A stretch of DNA of 51,166 bases from Deltaproteobacteria bacterium. GTDB taxonomy: Bacteria > Desulfobacterota > Syntrophobacteria > BM002. The position numbers and the translations under genes were made by a program. Of the stretch, positions 17,576 to 26,371 are shown one piece after another. The DNA lies in assembly GCA_019309045.1 (NCBI GenBank), contig JAFDGZ010000014.1, forward strand, positions 1 to 51,166. Reading direction: 5' to 3'. Below the pieces are notes generated by a model, which did no database searches, had not been told where the DNA came from, and saw only the letters and a program-made list of their open reading frames with translations. Every line of letters begins with the position of its first letter. Positions within the stretch are counted from its first letter, which is position 1.

Positions 17576-18802
17576 ATGCAAGGTGAGCCGATTATTTTGG
17601 ACAAAAGAGAAAAGCGGAGACTGGCGGCACAGTTTCCAGATCTTTGCCTCACTTGTGGCACCTGCGCCGGTGGTTGTCCGGTAACCGGAGTGGACGGTAT
17701 GGATATGCGTAAAGCGGTGCGCATGGTATTGCTCGGCTTGGAACAGGAATTGATCGATTCCCGGTTTCCATGGATATGTACTCTGTGCGGCCGCTGTGAG
17801 GCAGCATGTCCCATGAACATCGATTTGCTGAAGATGATGCGTTCAGCGCGCAGCCATCGAGAACGAGACAAGGTGCCAGGAGTACTGCACAAGGGCGTGG
17901 AACAGTGCCTCAAATCTGGCAACAACGTGGGCATTCCCAAGGAAGATTATCTGTTTCTGCTGGAGGATCTGGCAGCGGAGCTGGCCGAAGAACTGCCGGG
18001 CTTCACCATACCCATTGACAAGAAAGGGGCCAGAATCCTGGTGACCATCAACTCCAAGGAGCCCTTTGCCGAACCTGAGGACATGTTTTTCTGGTGGAAA
18101 ATCTTTTACGCAGCCAAGGAGTCCTGGACTGTTCCCTCGGAAAACTGGGAAGGCGTCAACTGGGGGCTTTTTACTGGTGATGACGATTCCATGCGCGAGG
18201 TGGTCCGCAGAATTGTGGAGAACTACAAGAAGCTGGAGTGCGAGTATTTACTGTTGCCGGAGTGAGGCCACGCCTACTTTGCGACCAGGCTTGGTCTGCA
18301 ACAATGGTTTGTTGATGAAGGCGTCAAGTTCCTCTCCGTGCACGACCTGTTGAAGGAGTACCTGGAGACTGGCCGGATCAAGGTGGACAAGTCCAAACAC
18401 CCGGAGCTTGCCAGCTATCATGACCCCTGCAATTATGGACGCAAGAGCGAGCGCACCTTTGGGCACGGCTACTATGAGGAGCCCAGGTGGATTACCCAGC
18501 AGTGCGTAGAGTCCTTCGTTGACATGGAGCCCAGCCGGGCCAACAACTTCTGCTGCGGGGCCGGCGGCGGCGCCTGGGCCATGCCCTATGCTGAGGAGCG
18601 CATCTATTACGGTCGGGTAAAGGCCAAGCAGATCCAAGATAGTGGAGCGAAGCTACTGGTGGCTCCGTGCCACAACTGCCGCGACCAGATTATGAAGAGT
18701 CTGCGCAAAGAGTATGACATGATGGATCTGGAGGTGAAGTATCTCTGGGAACTGGTGGCAGATTCACTGGTGATCGACCAGGTCGAATCCAGCAGTGGGT
18801 AG
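17576..18802 (+). CDS. CCG-domain Fe-S oxidoreductase (HdrD/DsrK/TmcB-like), selenoprotein (Sec230)
   Basis: 408 residues read through the in-frame UGA at 18263-18265. Two [4Fe-4S] motifs come first, CLTCGTCAGGCP (about 23-34) and CTLCGRCEAACP (about 64-75). The CCG-type catalytic region follows: LLLPE-Sec-GHAYFATR, where relatives have ECGHA; HDPCNYGR; NFCCGAGGG; and APCHNCRDQI. In this superfamily such cysteines bind a noncubane [4Fe-4S] cluster acting on disulfides, so Sec probably sits at or near that cluster (inference). The ATG follows GGAGGAGG. There is no membrane partner next to it, unlike its paralogue at 39105-40391. A strong terminator follows. Confidence 0.9.
18281..18299 (+). 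promoter_or_regulatory. SECIS-like hairpin of first CCG selenoprotein
   Basis: GACC/GGUC pairs around loop AGGCUU, extended by GC/GC across one bulged U. The loop starts 22 nt after the UGA at 18263-18265 and has G in its second position. Confidence 0.6.
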
Positions 18803-18830
18803 CGACACAAAGGGGCTCTCCAGTCTTTTA

Positions 18831-18872
18831 AAGCCTCTGGGCTAATCAGCTGATTTGCCCAGAGGCTTTTTT
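18831..18872 (+). terminator. Rho-independent terminator after the CCG selenoprotein
   Basis: A perfect 12-bp stem, AAGCCTCTGGGC and GCCCAGAGGCTT, with a 14-nt loop, runs directly into TTTTTT. It ends the plus-strand cooC side and also separates it from the converging ACT-protein gene. Confidence 0.9.
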
Positions 18873-18880
18873 GTCGCTGT

Positions 18881-19906
18881 TCACGTCTTTTTCTGGCGCG
18901 GCGGCAAGGAAGGCTTTTCGAAACAGCGCTCGATCAGCTGGAGTGCCCTTGCCAGATTCTCCTCGGGCACGATTGCCGAGATTGTGGAAACTGCACAACT
19001 CATGGCCAATATGGGAATATGAGCCTGCTCCAGTACGTCTGCCACAGCCTTGGCAATGCCATGGCGGTCGCCAAAGTGTGGCCCATGGAGTGAAAAGCCG
19101 CCAACGGGGCCATGGTGAGTCCAGGAGCCTTCCGGTATCTCTTCTAAAAAAATATGCTGCTGCTCTGCTGATCTTGCTCCCTCGAAACAGCAAACACTCA
19201 AGAGCACTTCCGCCGAAATGGGCAGGGCCACCACAAAAGGCAGTCGGTATCTGCTGCCGTCCAGAGAGGCGAGCACAGTGGCGAAACTGCTTATCTCAAC
19301 CGCCGGCACAAATGCGCTCCAGAGATCCAGCTCGCGCCGGGCCACCACGCCATAAATCCTTATTACCTGCTCCTGATAGCGGGCGACGATTTCCTCGAGT
19401 CGGTCCTGTTGACCATCATAAGCAGCATGCCAATCGGCCGGTGATCTGTAGCTGGGAAAGTGGAAGGGCCGGAAAAGGGAAGCAATGGCAAGTTCACTGT
19501 GCTCTCTTGGAATTATGATGGACATGGCAGAAGGTGAACTGGCTAGGCCGCGAACAGGTATCCCTTGCGCTGTCACCGTGTTGAGCAGGGTACCGGTAAT
19601 GCTTGGTTCATTGTTGTGCGGGAATATGGAAAGAGTGCAAACGTCCTCGGACAGGGCAACACGGGAAAACTGCTCGCCCAGGAGGCTGGCGCTGGCAGCT
19701 CCTGCGCTGCCTTCAGTACAGAAAGCAGCACTCCGCCATTTGTATTCATGGAGGCAGACATAGGTCAGGAGGGTCAAGTTGATCTTGCTTTCTGCCAGAG
19801 GAGAACAGACAGCCCCCACAGTGCACGGCTCGGCTGTGGGCAACAGCGCAGCCACCTGAGCTCCTCTTTGCAGAAGCTTGAAGCCCCCCAGTTTGATTGT
19901 CTCCAT
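18881..19906 (-). CDS. ACT-domain protein, aspartokinase-like regulatory region without kinase
   Basis: About 341 residues. The C-terminal part (GDRHGIAKAVADVLEQAHIP, then ISAIVPEENLARALQLIERC) has the fold signature of aspartokinase-type ACT domains, and an earlier segment (about 110-155, GIPVRGLASSPSAMSIIIP) looks like another. No amino-acid kinase motifs are present. ACT domains bind amino acids, so a sensing role is likely but the ligand is unknown. The GTG at 19912 or ATG at 19906 could be the start; neither has a strong ribosome site. It lies downstream of a receiver gene at the end of the metF-hdrA-mvhD operon, with no transfer signs. Confidence 0.65.
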   Translation of the reverse strand: METIKLGGFKLLQRGAQVAALLPTAEPCTVGAVCSPLAESKINLTLLTYVCLHEYKWRSAAFCTEGSAGAASASLLGEQFSRVALSEDVCTLSIFPHNNEPSITGTLLNTVTAQGIPVRGLASSPSAMSIIIPREHSELAIASLFRPFHFPSYRSPADWHAAYDGQQDRLEEIVARYQEQVIRIYGVVARRELDLWSAFVPAVEISSFATVLASLDGSRYRLPFVVALPISAEVLLSVCCFEGARSAEQQHIFLEEIPEGSWTHHGPVGGFSLHGPHFGDRHGIAKAVADVLEQAHIPILAMSCAVSTISAIVPEENLARALQLIERCFEKPSLPPRQKKT

Positions 19907-19947
19907 AACCACGTGGGCCGAGTTCCACTGACCTTTTTTCGGAAAAG

Positions 19948-20334
19948 CTATTCCGGCATCAAGTTCTCAACCGCCTGCACTAAAGTTTCTGCGTCGACAG
20001 GTTTCGGGATGTAGTCATCAGCCTCCGTGGTCATCCCCTGGGCGTGGGTGTAACTGGTTGAGGGCACTGCTTCACCCACCGCAGTCAGAAGAATAATGGG
20101 AATATCTTGGGTCCACTTGTTCGCTTTTAGTTCAGCACAAAGTTTGTAGCCATCTTTTCGTGGCATCATTACGTCCAGGACGAGGACGTCTGGTTGGCGC
20201 TTTTTGATGGCCTCCTCGCCCTCAATGCCGTCGTAGGCCTTACCAACTTCGTATCCCTTGTTCTTGAGCATCATAGAAACAGTTTCCACCAAATCTGGAT
20301 CGTCATCGACAATAAGTACATATTTTTTTGACAT
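19948..20334 (-). CDS. Single-domain response regulator
   Basis: A 128-residue receiver with the acidic cluster DDD (10-12), phosphoacceptor D54 in LVLDVMMP and the conserved lysine in YIPKPVD. A loop of about ten extra residues (VPSTSYTHAQGMTTEADD) precedes the lysine strand, as in many stand-alone receivers that follow Hdr-type genes. No output domain. The ATG follows GGAGGG with 9 nt spacing. It sits between metF (132 bp upstream) and the ACT-domain gene (41 bp downstream). Confidence 0.88.
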   Translation of the reverse strand: MSKKYVLIVDDDPDLVETVSMMLKNKGYEVGKAYDGIEGEEAIKKRQPDVLVLDVMMPRKDGYKLCAELKANKWTQDIPIILLTAVGEAVPSTSYTHAQGMTTEADDYIPKPVDAETLVQAVENLMPE

Positions 20335-20466
20335 CTCGGATACCCTCCCTTCGATTATGTAAATATTTTTCAAGTGTGTTCTCGCAGAGCTTGCTGCCAA
20401 AAAGTTGAACAAGCCTTGCTGGGCCCACATGGAATCAGGACTGAGCTCGGCGGCAATAGATAACCA

Positions 20467-21405
20467 TCAGGCAGCACTCACCTGTGGCCGCGGATAGAGC
20501 CCAGCCCTCTCCACAATCTCTGGCACCTTTTGCTCCCACTCGATGGCCATAATGTGGAAGCCCCTGATTCCTTCTTCCTCCTTGAGTTCCTCGATCTGTT
20601 CCACGCAAATTTTTATGCCTTCCTCTGCTTGTTTTTCTTTGGGAACACCAGCCAGCCTGCTAATGATCTCATCGGGCACGTCGATACCTGGCACCCGATT
20701 TTTCATATACCTGGCCATGCCTACGTTCTTCATGGGAGTCAAGCCAGCGAGAATTGCCACCTTTTCGTGCAGGGCGCGATCACGAACCTGCTGCAGCCAG
20801 GACTTGAATTTCTCCATGTTGTAGATACACTGCGTCTGGATGAATTGCACGCCGGCTGCCACCTTCTTGGCCAGGCGTGCCACTCTGATTTCAAATGGAT
20901 CTGCAAATGGATTGGCTGCGGCACCGATGAACATCTGCGGTCGTTCTTTCAGTTCAAACCCTCCGATCAGCCTGCCTTCGTCCCGCATTAATTTTACAGT
21001 CTGAATGAGTTGGGTGGAATCCAGGTCGAAGACATTGATACTGTTGGGATGGTCACCGAAGTGCTGGTGGTCGCCCGTCAAGCAGAGTACGTTGTGAATG
21101 CCGAAAGAGGCTGCACCGAGAAGATCGCTCTGGATGGCAATGCGGTTGCGGTCCCTGGTAACCATTTGCAGCACCGGCTCCAAACCCATCTGTTTGATCC
21201 GGATGCAGGAGGCCAGGCTGCACAACCGCACCACAGCGGTCTGATTGTCTGTGACATTTATGGCATCCACATGGTCCTTTATCAGTTCAGCCTTGTGCTC
21301 GACGATCCCGCCGTCACAACTGCGCGGTGGACCGCACTCTGAAGTTACCGCCAGATGTCCTGCTGCAATAATGGCTTCCAGTTTGCTCGGTGTTGTAGTT
21401 TTCAT
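20467..21405 (-). CDS. metF: Methylenetetrahydrofolate reductase (MetF)
   Basis: A 312-residue MTHFR-family TIM-barrel protein. Recognisable are SECGPPRS near the start, TDNQTAVVRL, TRDRNRIAIQSDLLGA, the flavin-region GDHQHFGDH, and the C-terminal GIRGFHIMAIEWE. It reduces methylene-THF to methyl-THF, in Wood-Ljungdahl organisms with electrons from partner subunits. The ATG overlaps the metV stop (ATGA), so the two are translationally coupled. With metV, mvhD and hdrA adjacent it resembles the acetogen MetVF-Hdr-MvhD complex (known from Moorella). The electron source is inferred. Confidence 0.92.
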   Translation of the reverse strand: MKTTTPSKLEAIIAAGHLAVTSECGPPRSCDGGIVEHKAELIKDHVDAINVTDNQTAVVRLCSLASCIRIKQMGLEPVLQMVTRDRNRIAIQSDLLGAASFGIHNVLCLTGDHQHFGDHPNSINVFDLDSTQLIQTVKLMRDEGRLIGGFELKERPQMFIGAAANPFADPFEIRVARLAKKVAAGVQFIQTQCIYNMEKFKSWLQQVRDRALHEKVAILAGLTPMKNVGMARYMKNRVPGIDVPDEIISRLAGVPKEKQAEEGIKICVEQIEELKEEEGIRGFHIMAIEWEQKVPEIVERAGLYPRPQVSAA

Positions 21406-22070
21406 AACTTCACATCCTCTCTTACGATTTTCCGAGGTCCCCCATCTCTGCTACTGGCCCAATCCTTGGGGTCTGTGGGTTGTTCAAATCGCTCCAGCTG
21501 GCCGAGTTCCTTGAGGCGTTCGTAGATGAGATGCCAGCCGCAATCGATTTCTGCATCGACCTCACACTTGCCTTTTTCCGAGCCGCCGCAGGGGCCGTTG
21601 AGCATCCGTTTGGAACATCGTGATACAGGACAAATCCCCCCGGTGGTGGCCAGGATGCACTGGCCACAGGCCTGACATCTCTCGGACCATACTCCCCGTT
21701 CCTCTGTCACCCCGATGAAGCAGGTGTCCACGCCGGGGAAGATGGGTTTGTTGTGATACATCTCCGCCATAAACTGAACACCGGCACCACAGGCCAATGA
21801 CACTACTGCGTCATAATTGTCTATAGTATCGAGAAGTTCACGCAAGTAGTCCTTGTCGCATTGTCTGGTGAGACTGGTTTCTTCGATCTCCATCCGTTTG
21901 CCCTCTTTCGTGAAATAGAGGCGCAAAGACGAGGCCAACACCTGAACCTCTTTGAGTCCACCTGCTTCGCAGACCGTGACGCAGCCGTCGCAGCCGGCAA
22001 TGAGTACTCTGTCGAACTCTTCGATCTGCTTGATTATTTCTTCTATAGACTTGGGTTTTGCCATAATCAT
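21402..22070 (-). CDS. metV: MetV-type Fe-S/zinc partner of methylene-THF reductase
   Basis: A 222-residue protein typical of MetV: an N-terminal GCDGCVTVCEAGG loop, a central flavodoxin-like part, and a C-terminal cysteine-rich stretch with CQACGQC, ICPVSRC and GPCGG. MetV assembles with MetF and delivers electrons to its flavin. The ATG at 22070 overlaps the stop of mvhD by 4 bp, and the 3' end overlaps metF by 4 bp, giving mvhD-metV-metF as one coupled unit. An internal start at 22064 is a weaker choice. Confidence 0.92.
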   Translation of the reverse strand: MIMAKPKSIEEIIKQIEEFDRVLIAGCDGCVTVCEAGGLKEVQVLASSLRLYFTKEGKRMEIEETSLTRQCDKDYLRELLDTIDNYDAVVSLACGAGVQFMAEMYHNKPIFPGVDTCFIGVTEERGVWSERCQACGQCILATTGGICPVSRCSKRMLNGPCGGSEKGKCEVDAEIDCGWHLIYERLKELGQLERFEQPTDPKDWASSRDGGPRKIVREDVKL

Positions 22071-22522
22071 GCGGCCACCTCCCCACTGGGCTTTCCGGGT
22101 CCCTGGCTGACACCGGGCTTTATTGGACTCGGCCCCAGGTTCCTTATTTTTTCGGTCATTTCTCTGGCGATTTCGGCAAATCTTGGGCCCATTCCAGCTG
22201 ACAGGTTGTACATGCCAACCCTTTCAGAGCCGATGCCTATCTGATCCAGGATGCCCTGTACATAGGCCACCCGTTTCTTGGCACGCAGATTTCCTGACTG
22301 ATAGTGGCAATCGCCTTCCAGACAGCCTGCCACGAAAACCCCGTCAGCACCCTGCTCGAGTGCTTTCAAAATGTGGATAATGGCTACTCTGCCAGTACAG
22401 GGTACTTTGACAATTCTGACGTTTGCCGGGTAGCTGAGCCTCATGGAACCTGCCAGGTCCGCTGCGGAATAGGCTCAGTAGCTGCAGCAAAATGCAACAA
22501 TTACCGGTTCGAATTGATTCAT
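22067..22522 (-). CDS. mvhD: MvhD-type subunit, selenoprotein with Sec in the N-terminal motif (Sec16)
   Basis: A 151-residue MvhD with the UGA at 22475-22477, giving FCCSY-Sec-AYSAADLAG at residue 16. In the other MvhD copies this position belongs to [13 protein letters not shown] and is Cys-bearing. Conversely its later motif is AGCLEGDCHY with Cys, where the other three have Sec. The ATG at 22522 overlaps the hdrA stop (TGATG) and the end overlaps metV, so it is tightly coupled. It probably links the HdrA at 22522-25554 to MetVF. The Sec position resembles that of selenoprotein VhuD-type subunits (from memory of the family). Without Sec decoding only an N-terminally truncated fragment would be called. 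Confidence 0.88.
22446..22460 (-). promoter_or_regulatory. SECIS-like hairpin of third mvhD
   Basis: GGACCU/AGGUUC pairs (six pairs, one G-U) around loop GGC, which starts 21 nt after the UGA at 22475-22477. It is shorter and weaker than the other hairpins, but position and loop G agree. Confidence 0.55.
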
Positions 22523-25500
22523 CACTTCATCCCTCCCAAAAGTGCGACCACTTCGGCACTGATCTGCTCATCCTCATAGTGAGCCAGATGAATGGTTCTG
22601 GCCGGGCATTCAGAGACGCAGACTCCGCATCCCTGGCACAAAGCTTTGTCGATTTCGGAAACATTATCTTCATTGATGCGGGGGACACCATAAGGGCAGC
22701 TCATCACGCAGACAAGGCATGCGGCACAGCGGCTAGGATCTACTTCGGCCACGGCCCCTCCCACGCGCAGCTCTTTGCCCGCCAGAAAAGCTCCGGCTCG
22801 AGATGCCGCTGCCAGTGCCTGTGCAATGCTCTCCTGGATGAGCTTGGGACTGTGGGCTGTACCACACAAATAGATGCCCTCTGAAGAAAAGTCCACAGGT
22901 CTGAGTTTGGCGTGTGCCTCTATGAAGAAGCCGTAGGTGTTGCGCGGCACCTTGAGCAGGGATGCGAGCTCCTCGGTGTCAGCGGCCACTGTAGCGGCGC
23001 TCAAGACCACGGCATCAGCGTGCATCTCCACATGGCGATTGAGTACATGATCAATAAAGCTGACCTTCAGAGCGTTGCCGTTGCCTTCTACCTGCGGTGG
23101 TTTTTCCAGAGAATAGCGGTTGAAAATAATGCCCTGGCTGCGAGCTTCCCTGTAGTAATCTTCCAGGAGGCCATACATCCTCATGTCTCGATAGAGAATG
23201 ACGATTTCCATGTCAGGCTTCAGTTTCTTGAGCTCTAGGGCGTGCTTGACAGCTCCCTGGCAGCAGATGCGACTGCAATTGGGATTGCTGTCATTTCTCG
23301 AACCCACGCATTGAATCATCACCAGCCGGTTCCATTTGGAGATCTCGGCACCATTTTCTTTGAGACGTTTGTCCAGCTCCAGTTGAGTCATGACCTGATC
23401 ATGCTCGCCGTGGAGAAATTCACTGGGGTTGTATTCAACTGCACCGGTGGCCACAATGGTCACCCCATGGTCAATCTTCCGTTCATACATGCCCGGCCCC
23501 ACCAGCACTTCAGTGGTAAAGTTGCCTTTGGAGCCGCTGAAGCCCACCACCAGCGCTTCTGTGAGCACCTGAATGTTCGGATGACTCCGGGCCTGGGCGA
23601 TGAGACGTTCTAGATAATCGCCCACATCCATGCCGTCTAGGGTGTGCTGCACCCGGCGAGCCATGCCGCCCAGTTCTTTTTCTTTTTCTATGATAAAAGC
23701 TTGATAGCCCTGCTGAGCAAGATTGAGCGCAGCATTCAGACCTGCCACCCCACCACCTATTACCAGGGCCCGCTGGTTGATTGTCACTTTCTTTTCTTCC
23801 AGGGGCTCGAGCAGGGCAGCCCTGGCTACTGACATGCGCACCAGATCTTTGGCTTTTTCCGTGGCCCTGTCCTTGTCGTGCATATGTACCCAGGAGTCCT
23901 GGTTGCGAATATTGGCCATTTCAAAGAGATACTTGTTCAGACCCACATCGATCAAAGTCTCACGAAACAGTTCTTCGTGGGTCAGGGGAGTACAGGCAGC
24001 CACCACCATGCGGTTGATGCCCTTTTCTCTTATCACCTCAGCCATTTTTACCTGGGTGTCCTGCGAACAGGTGAAGAGATTGTCTTCCACGTGCACCACA
24101 TGCGGCAAAGTTCTGGCATACTCACGCACTGCCGGCACATCCACTATGCCACCAATGTTGATGCCGCAGTTGCACACGAACACCCCTATCCGGGGAGGCT
24201 CCTGGCGGACGTCTTTCTGGGGAGGGATCTCTCGGGTCTTGGTGGTGGTCCAGCGAGCCTCGCTGAGGAGAGCACTGGATGCAGCAGCAGCTCCTGAGGC
24301 CTCCATTACTGCCTGGGGGATATCTTTGGGACCCTGGAGCGTGCCGCAGACAAAAACTCCTGGCCTGGAAGTGGCCAGCGGCATGAAGATGTCGGTGACG
24401 GCAAAATTGTGCTGATTGAGTTCGATGCCGAGGCGCTCGGCCAATTTGGCGGTTCCTTTGCCCACCTCGAAGCCCACAGAGAGCACCACCATGTCGAATA
24501 CTTCACTCTTGGGCTCACCCTCTTCGCTCACGTAGCTGAGCCGCAAGTCACACTCTCCTTCTTTTTCAATGCTGTGGACTCTGGAGCGAATAAAGCGGAC
24601 GCCTTCTTCTTTTGCTCGATTGTAATACAATTCGAAGTCTTTGCCGTAGGTTCGCATATCCATGAAGAAAATGGCAGTATCCAGGTCTTCATGGGCGTGT
24701 TCTTTGGCAATGACCGCCTCTTTGATGGCATACATGCAACAAACTGCGGAACAATAAGAATTGTCGCAGCTGTTTATATTGCGTGAGCCTATACACTGGA
24801 GCCAGGCGATTTTCCGCGGTTCTTCCCGGTCATAGGGGCGCATCAGGTGACCGCGGTAGGGTCCCGAGGCACTGAGAATACGCTCGAATTCGAGGCTGGT
24901 CACCACATTGGGCAGCTGACTGTATTTGTATGTTTCGAAGCGCGACGGATCGAACACCGAGTTGCCGCAGGCGAGCACTACAGCGCCCACATCGATGCTG
25001 GTTCTGCGCGGCTGCTCATCATAGCGCACGGCTTCTGCTAGACAGACTTTCTCACATATGCCGCAGCCAAGGCATACATTTCTGTCGATCACATACCCTC
25101 GCGGGATTGCCTGGGGATACTTGAGGTAAGTGGCAGTGCGCAGGTCGAGACCCTGATTGAACTCATTTACTGCAGTGGCAGGGCAGACTCGCAGACACTC
25201 ACCGCAGGCAGTACACCGTTCCAGATCTATGTAACGAGGATAATTGACAAGTTTTGCCTGAAATTGGCCGGCTTCACCTTGCAGATCCTCAACTTCAGTG
25301 TTGGTGATCAGGTTGATGTTGAGATGTCGGCCCACTTCCACCAGCTTGGGCGATATGATGCACATGGCGCAGTCGTTGGTGGGAAAGGTCTTGTCCAGCT
25401 GCGCCATAATGCCGCCGATGGTTGGTGACTTGTCCACCAGATGCACATAGTAGCCGGACTCTGCCAGGTCCAGGGATGCCTGCATTCCTGCCACGCCGGC

Positions 25501-25554
25501 TCCAACGACCATAACTGTTCCTGTCTTATGATTGGTAGTATTGGAAGATGCCAT
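22522..25554 (-). CDS. hdrA: Tandem-fused HdrA flavoprotein, cysteine form
   Basis: A 1010-residue HdrA with the same two-unit layout as the Sec forms. It has GAGVAGMQA as first FAD motif, FPTNDCAMCIISPK with Cys in the position that is Sec in the 7436 and 11374 genes, ferredoxin motifs CTACGECLRVCP and CLGCGICEKVC, CCMYA, the [10 protein letters not shown] domain, a second FAD motif GGGVAG, and C-terminal CAACLVCVMSCP and CQGCGVCVSECP. The start follows AAAGGAT. It lies 41 bp after mvhD(Sec) and overlaps the next mvhD by one base (TGATG). It is the HdrA nearest to metV-metF and the likeliest flavin-bifurcating core for methylene-THF reduction. Confidence 0.93.
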   Translation of the reverse strand: MASSNTTNHKTGTVMVVGAGVAGMQASLDLAESGYYVHLVDKSPTIGGIMAQLDKTFPTNDCAMCIISPKLVEVGRHLNINLITNTEVEDLQGEAGQFQAKLVNYPRYIDLERCTACGECLRVCPATAVNEFNQGLDLRTATYLKYPQAIPRGYVIDRNVCLGCGICEKVCLAEAVRYDEQPRRTSIDVGAVVLACGNSVFDPSRFETYKYSQLPNVVTSLEFERILSASGPYRGHLMRPYDREEPRKIAWLQCIGSRNINSCDNSYCSAVCCMYAIKEAVIAKEHAHEDLDTAIFFMDMRTYGKDFELYYNRAKEEGVRFIRSRVHSIEKEGECDLRLSYVSEEGEPKSEVFDMVVLSVGFEVGKGTAKLAERLGIELNQHNFAVTDIFMPLATSRPGVFVCGTLQGPKDIPQAVMEASGAAAASSALLSEARWTTTKTREIPPQKDVRQEPPRIGVFVCNCGINIGGIVDVPAVREYARTLPHVVHVEDNLFTCSQDTQVKMAEVIREKGINRMVVAACTPLTHEELFRETLIDVGLNKYLFEMANIRNQDSWVHMHDKDRATEKAKDLVRMSVARAALLEPLEEKKVTINQRALVIGGGVAGLNAALNLAQQGYQAFIIEKEKELGGMARRVQHTLDGMDVGDYLERLIAQARSHPNIQVLTEALVVGFSGSKGNFTTEVLVGPGMYERKIDHGVTIVATGAVEYNPSEFLHGEHDQVMTQLELDKRLKENGAEISKWNRLVMIQCVGSRNDSNPNCSRICCQGAVKHALELKKLKPDMEIVILYRDMRMYGLLEDYYREARSQGIIFNRYSLEKPPQVEGNGNALKVSFIDHVLNRHVEMHADAVVLSAATVAADTEELASLLKVPRNTYGFFIEAHAKLRPVDFSSEGIYLCGTAHSPKLIQESIAQALAAASRAGAFLAGKELRVGGAVAEVDPSRCAACLVCVMSCPYGVPRINEDNVSEIDKALCQGCGVCVSECPARTIHLAHYEDEQISAEVVALLGGMK

Positions 25555-25595
25555 AGTGAATCCTTTGCTGTGTGCACTGAGGGCAAACTCTGGAC

Positions 25596-26354
25596 TCAGG
25601 CCGCCAAACGCACGAATTTGGGCGTGGTTCCCTCGAAGCCGTGCAGATCGGCCTGGCCGCTCCTCTCGAGATCATTCAACCGCAGTGATATTGTGTATAT
25701 GGGCAGGCCTGTACTTCTGGCAATCTCTCGCACTGAACGAGGACCGTCCGCTAGAGACTCTAGAATGAGGGCCTTTTGATATTCCTGCTCTACAGCCAGA
25801 TTGAGAAACTGCCGGAATGTGGACGGCTCAATTTTTTCGTTGTAAACGTTTGCCCGTTCCGTAAGTTGTCGATCCATACCAATAAGCCACCGTATCCTCG
25901 ACGATTTCAACACTGACTCTATTGCTGCTAGAGAAAGCTGGAATTTTTCAGGCGTAAAGGGACCTAGAGATCTGCTTTGTTCACTCAGCTCCGTCACGGT
26001 GTCGGCGAACAGCTGTCCTTCAGCAGCGCTCACCCAGCGAAGTTGCAATCTCTGTCTGCCAATGCCGGCCAAATCCAACAACTGCTCCACTACCGGCATT
26101 CGTTTGGAGGTATAGACATTACCGTCCAGGTAATGACAGTCGCCCAAGTGTCAGCCGAACACAAAAACACTGTCGTAGCCGTTTTTCAAACCCTCCACCA
26201 CATAAAGAGGGTCCACCCGTCCAGAGCACATGGTGCGAATGACGCGAATGGTGGGGGGATACTGAAAGCGCGACACGCCGGCCAGATCCGCACCAGCATA
26301 GGCACACCAGTTACAAAGGAATGCTAGGATCTTGGGTTCATGGTTTGCGTGCAT
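25596..26354 (-). CDS. mvhD: MvhD-type subunit with C-terminal winged-helix tail, selenoprotein (Sec68)
   Basis: 252 residues read through the UGA at 26151-26153. It has [13 protein letters not shown] first and then VFG-Sec-HLGDCHYLDGN where relatives have Cys. The C-terminal part (about 200-250, SVREIARSTGLPIYTISLRL then LERSGQADLHGFEG) reads as a helix-turn-helix with a wing and is shared with the 10566-11321 protein. The ATG at 26354 follows GGAG by 7 nt and lies 17 bp after hdrA. It probably transfers electrons to the HdrA of 26372-29470 or 22522-25554. A DNA-binding role for the tail is possible but unproven. Confidence 0.88.
26117..26135 (-). promoter_or_regulatory. SECIS-like hairpin of fourth mvhD
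   Basis: A perfect 7-bp stem CAUUACC/GGUAAUG with loop UGGAC, the loop starting 23 nt after the UGA at 26151-26153 with G second. It is the longest of the three mvhD hairpins of this type. Confidence 0.8.
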
Positions 26355-26371
26355 GTCAGCTCTCCTAGATG

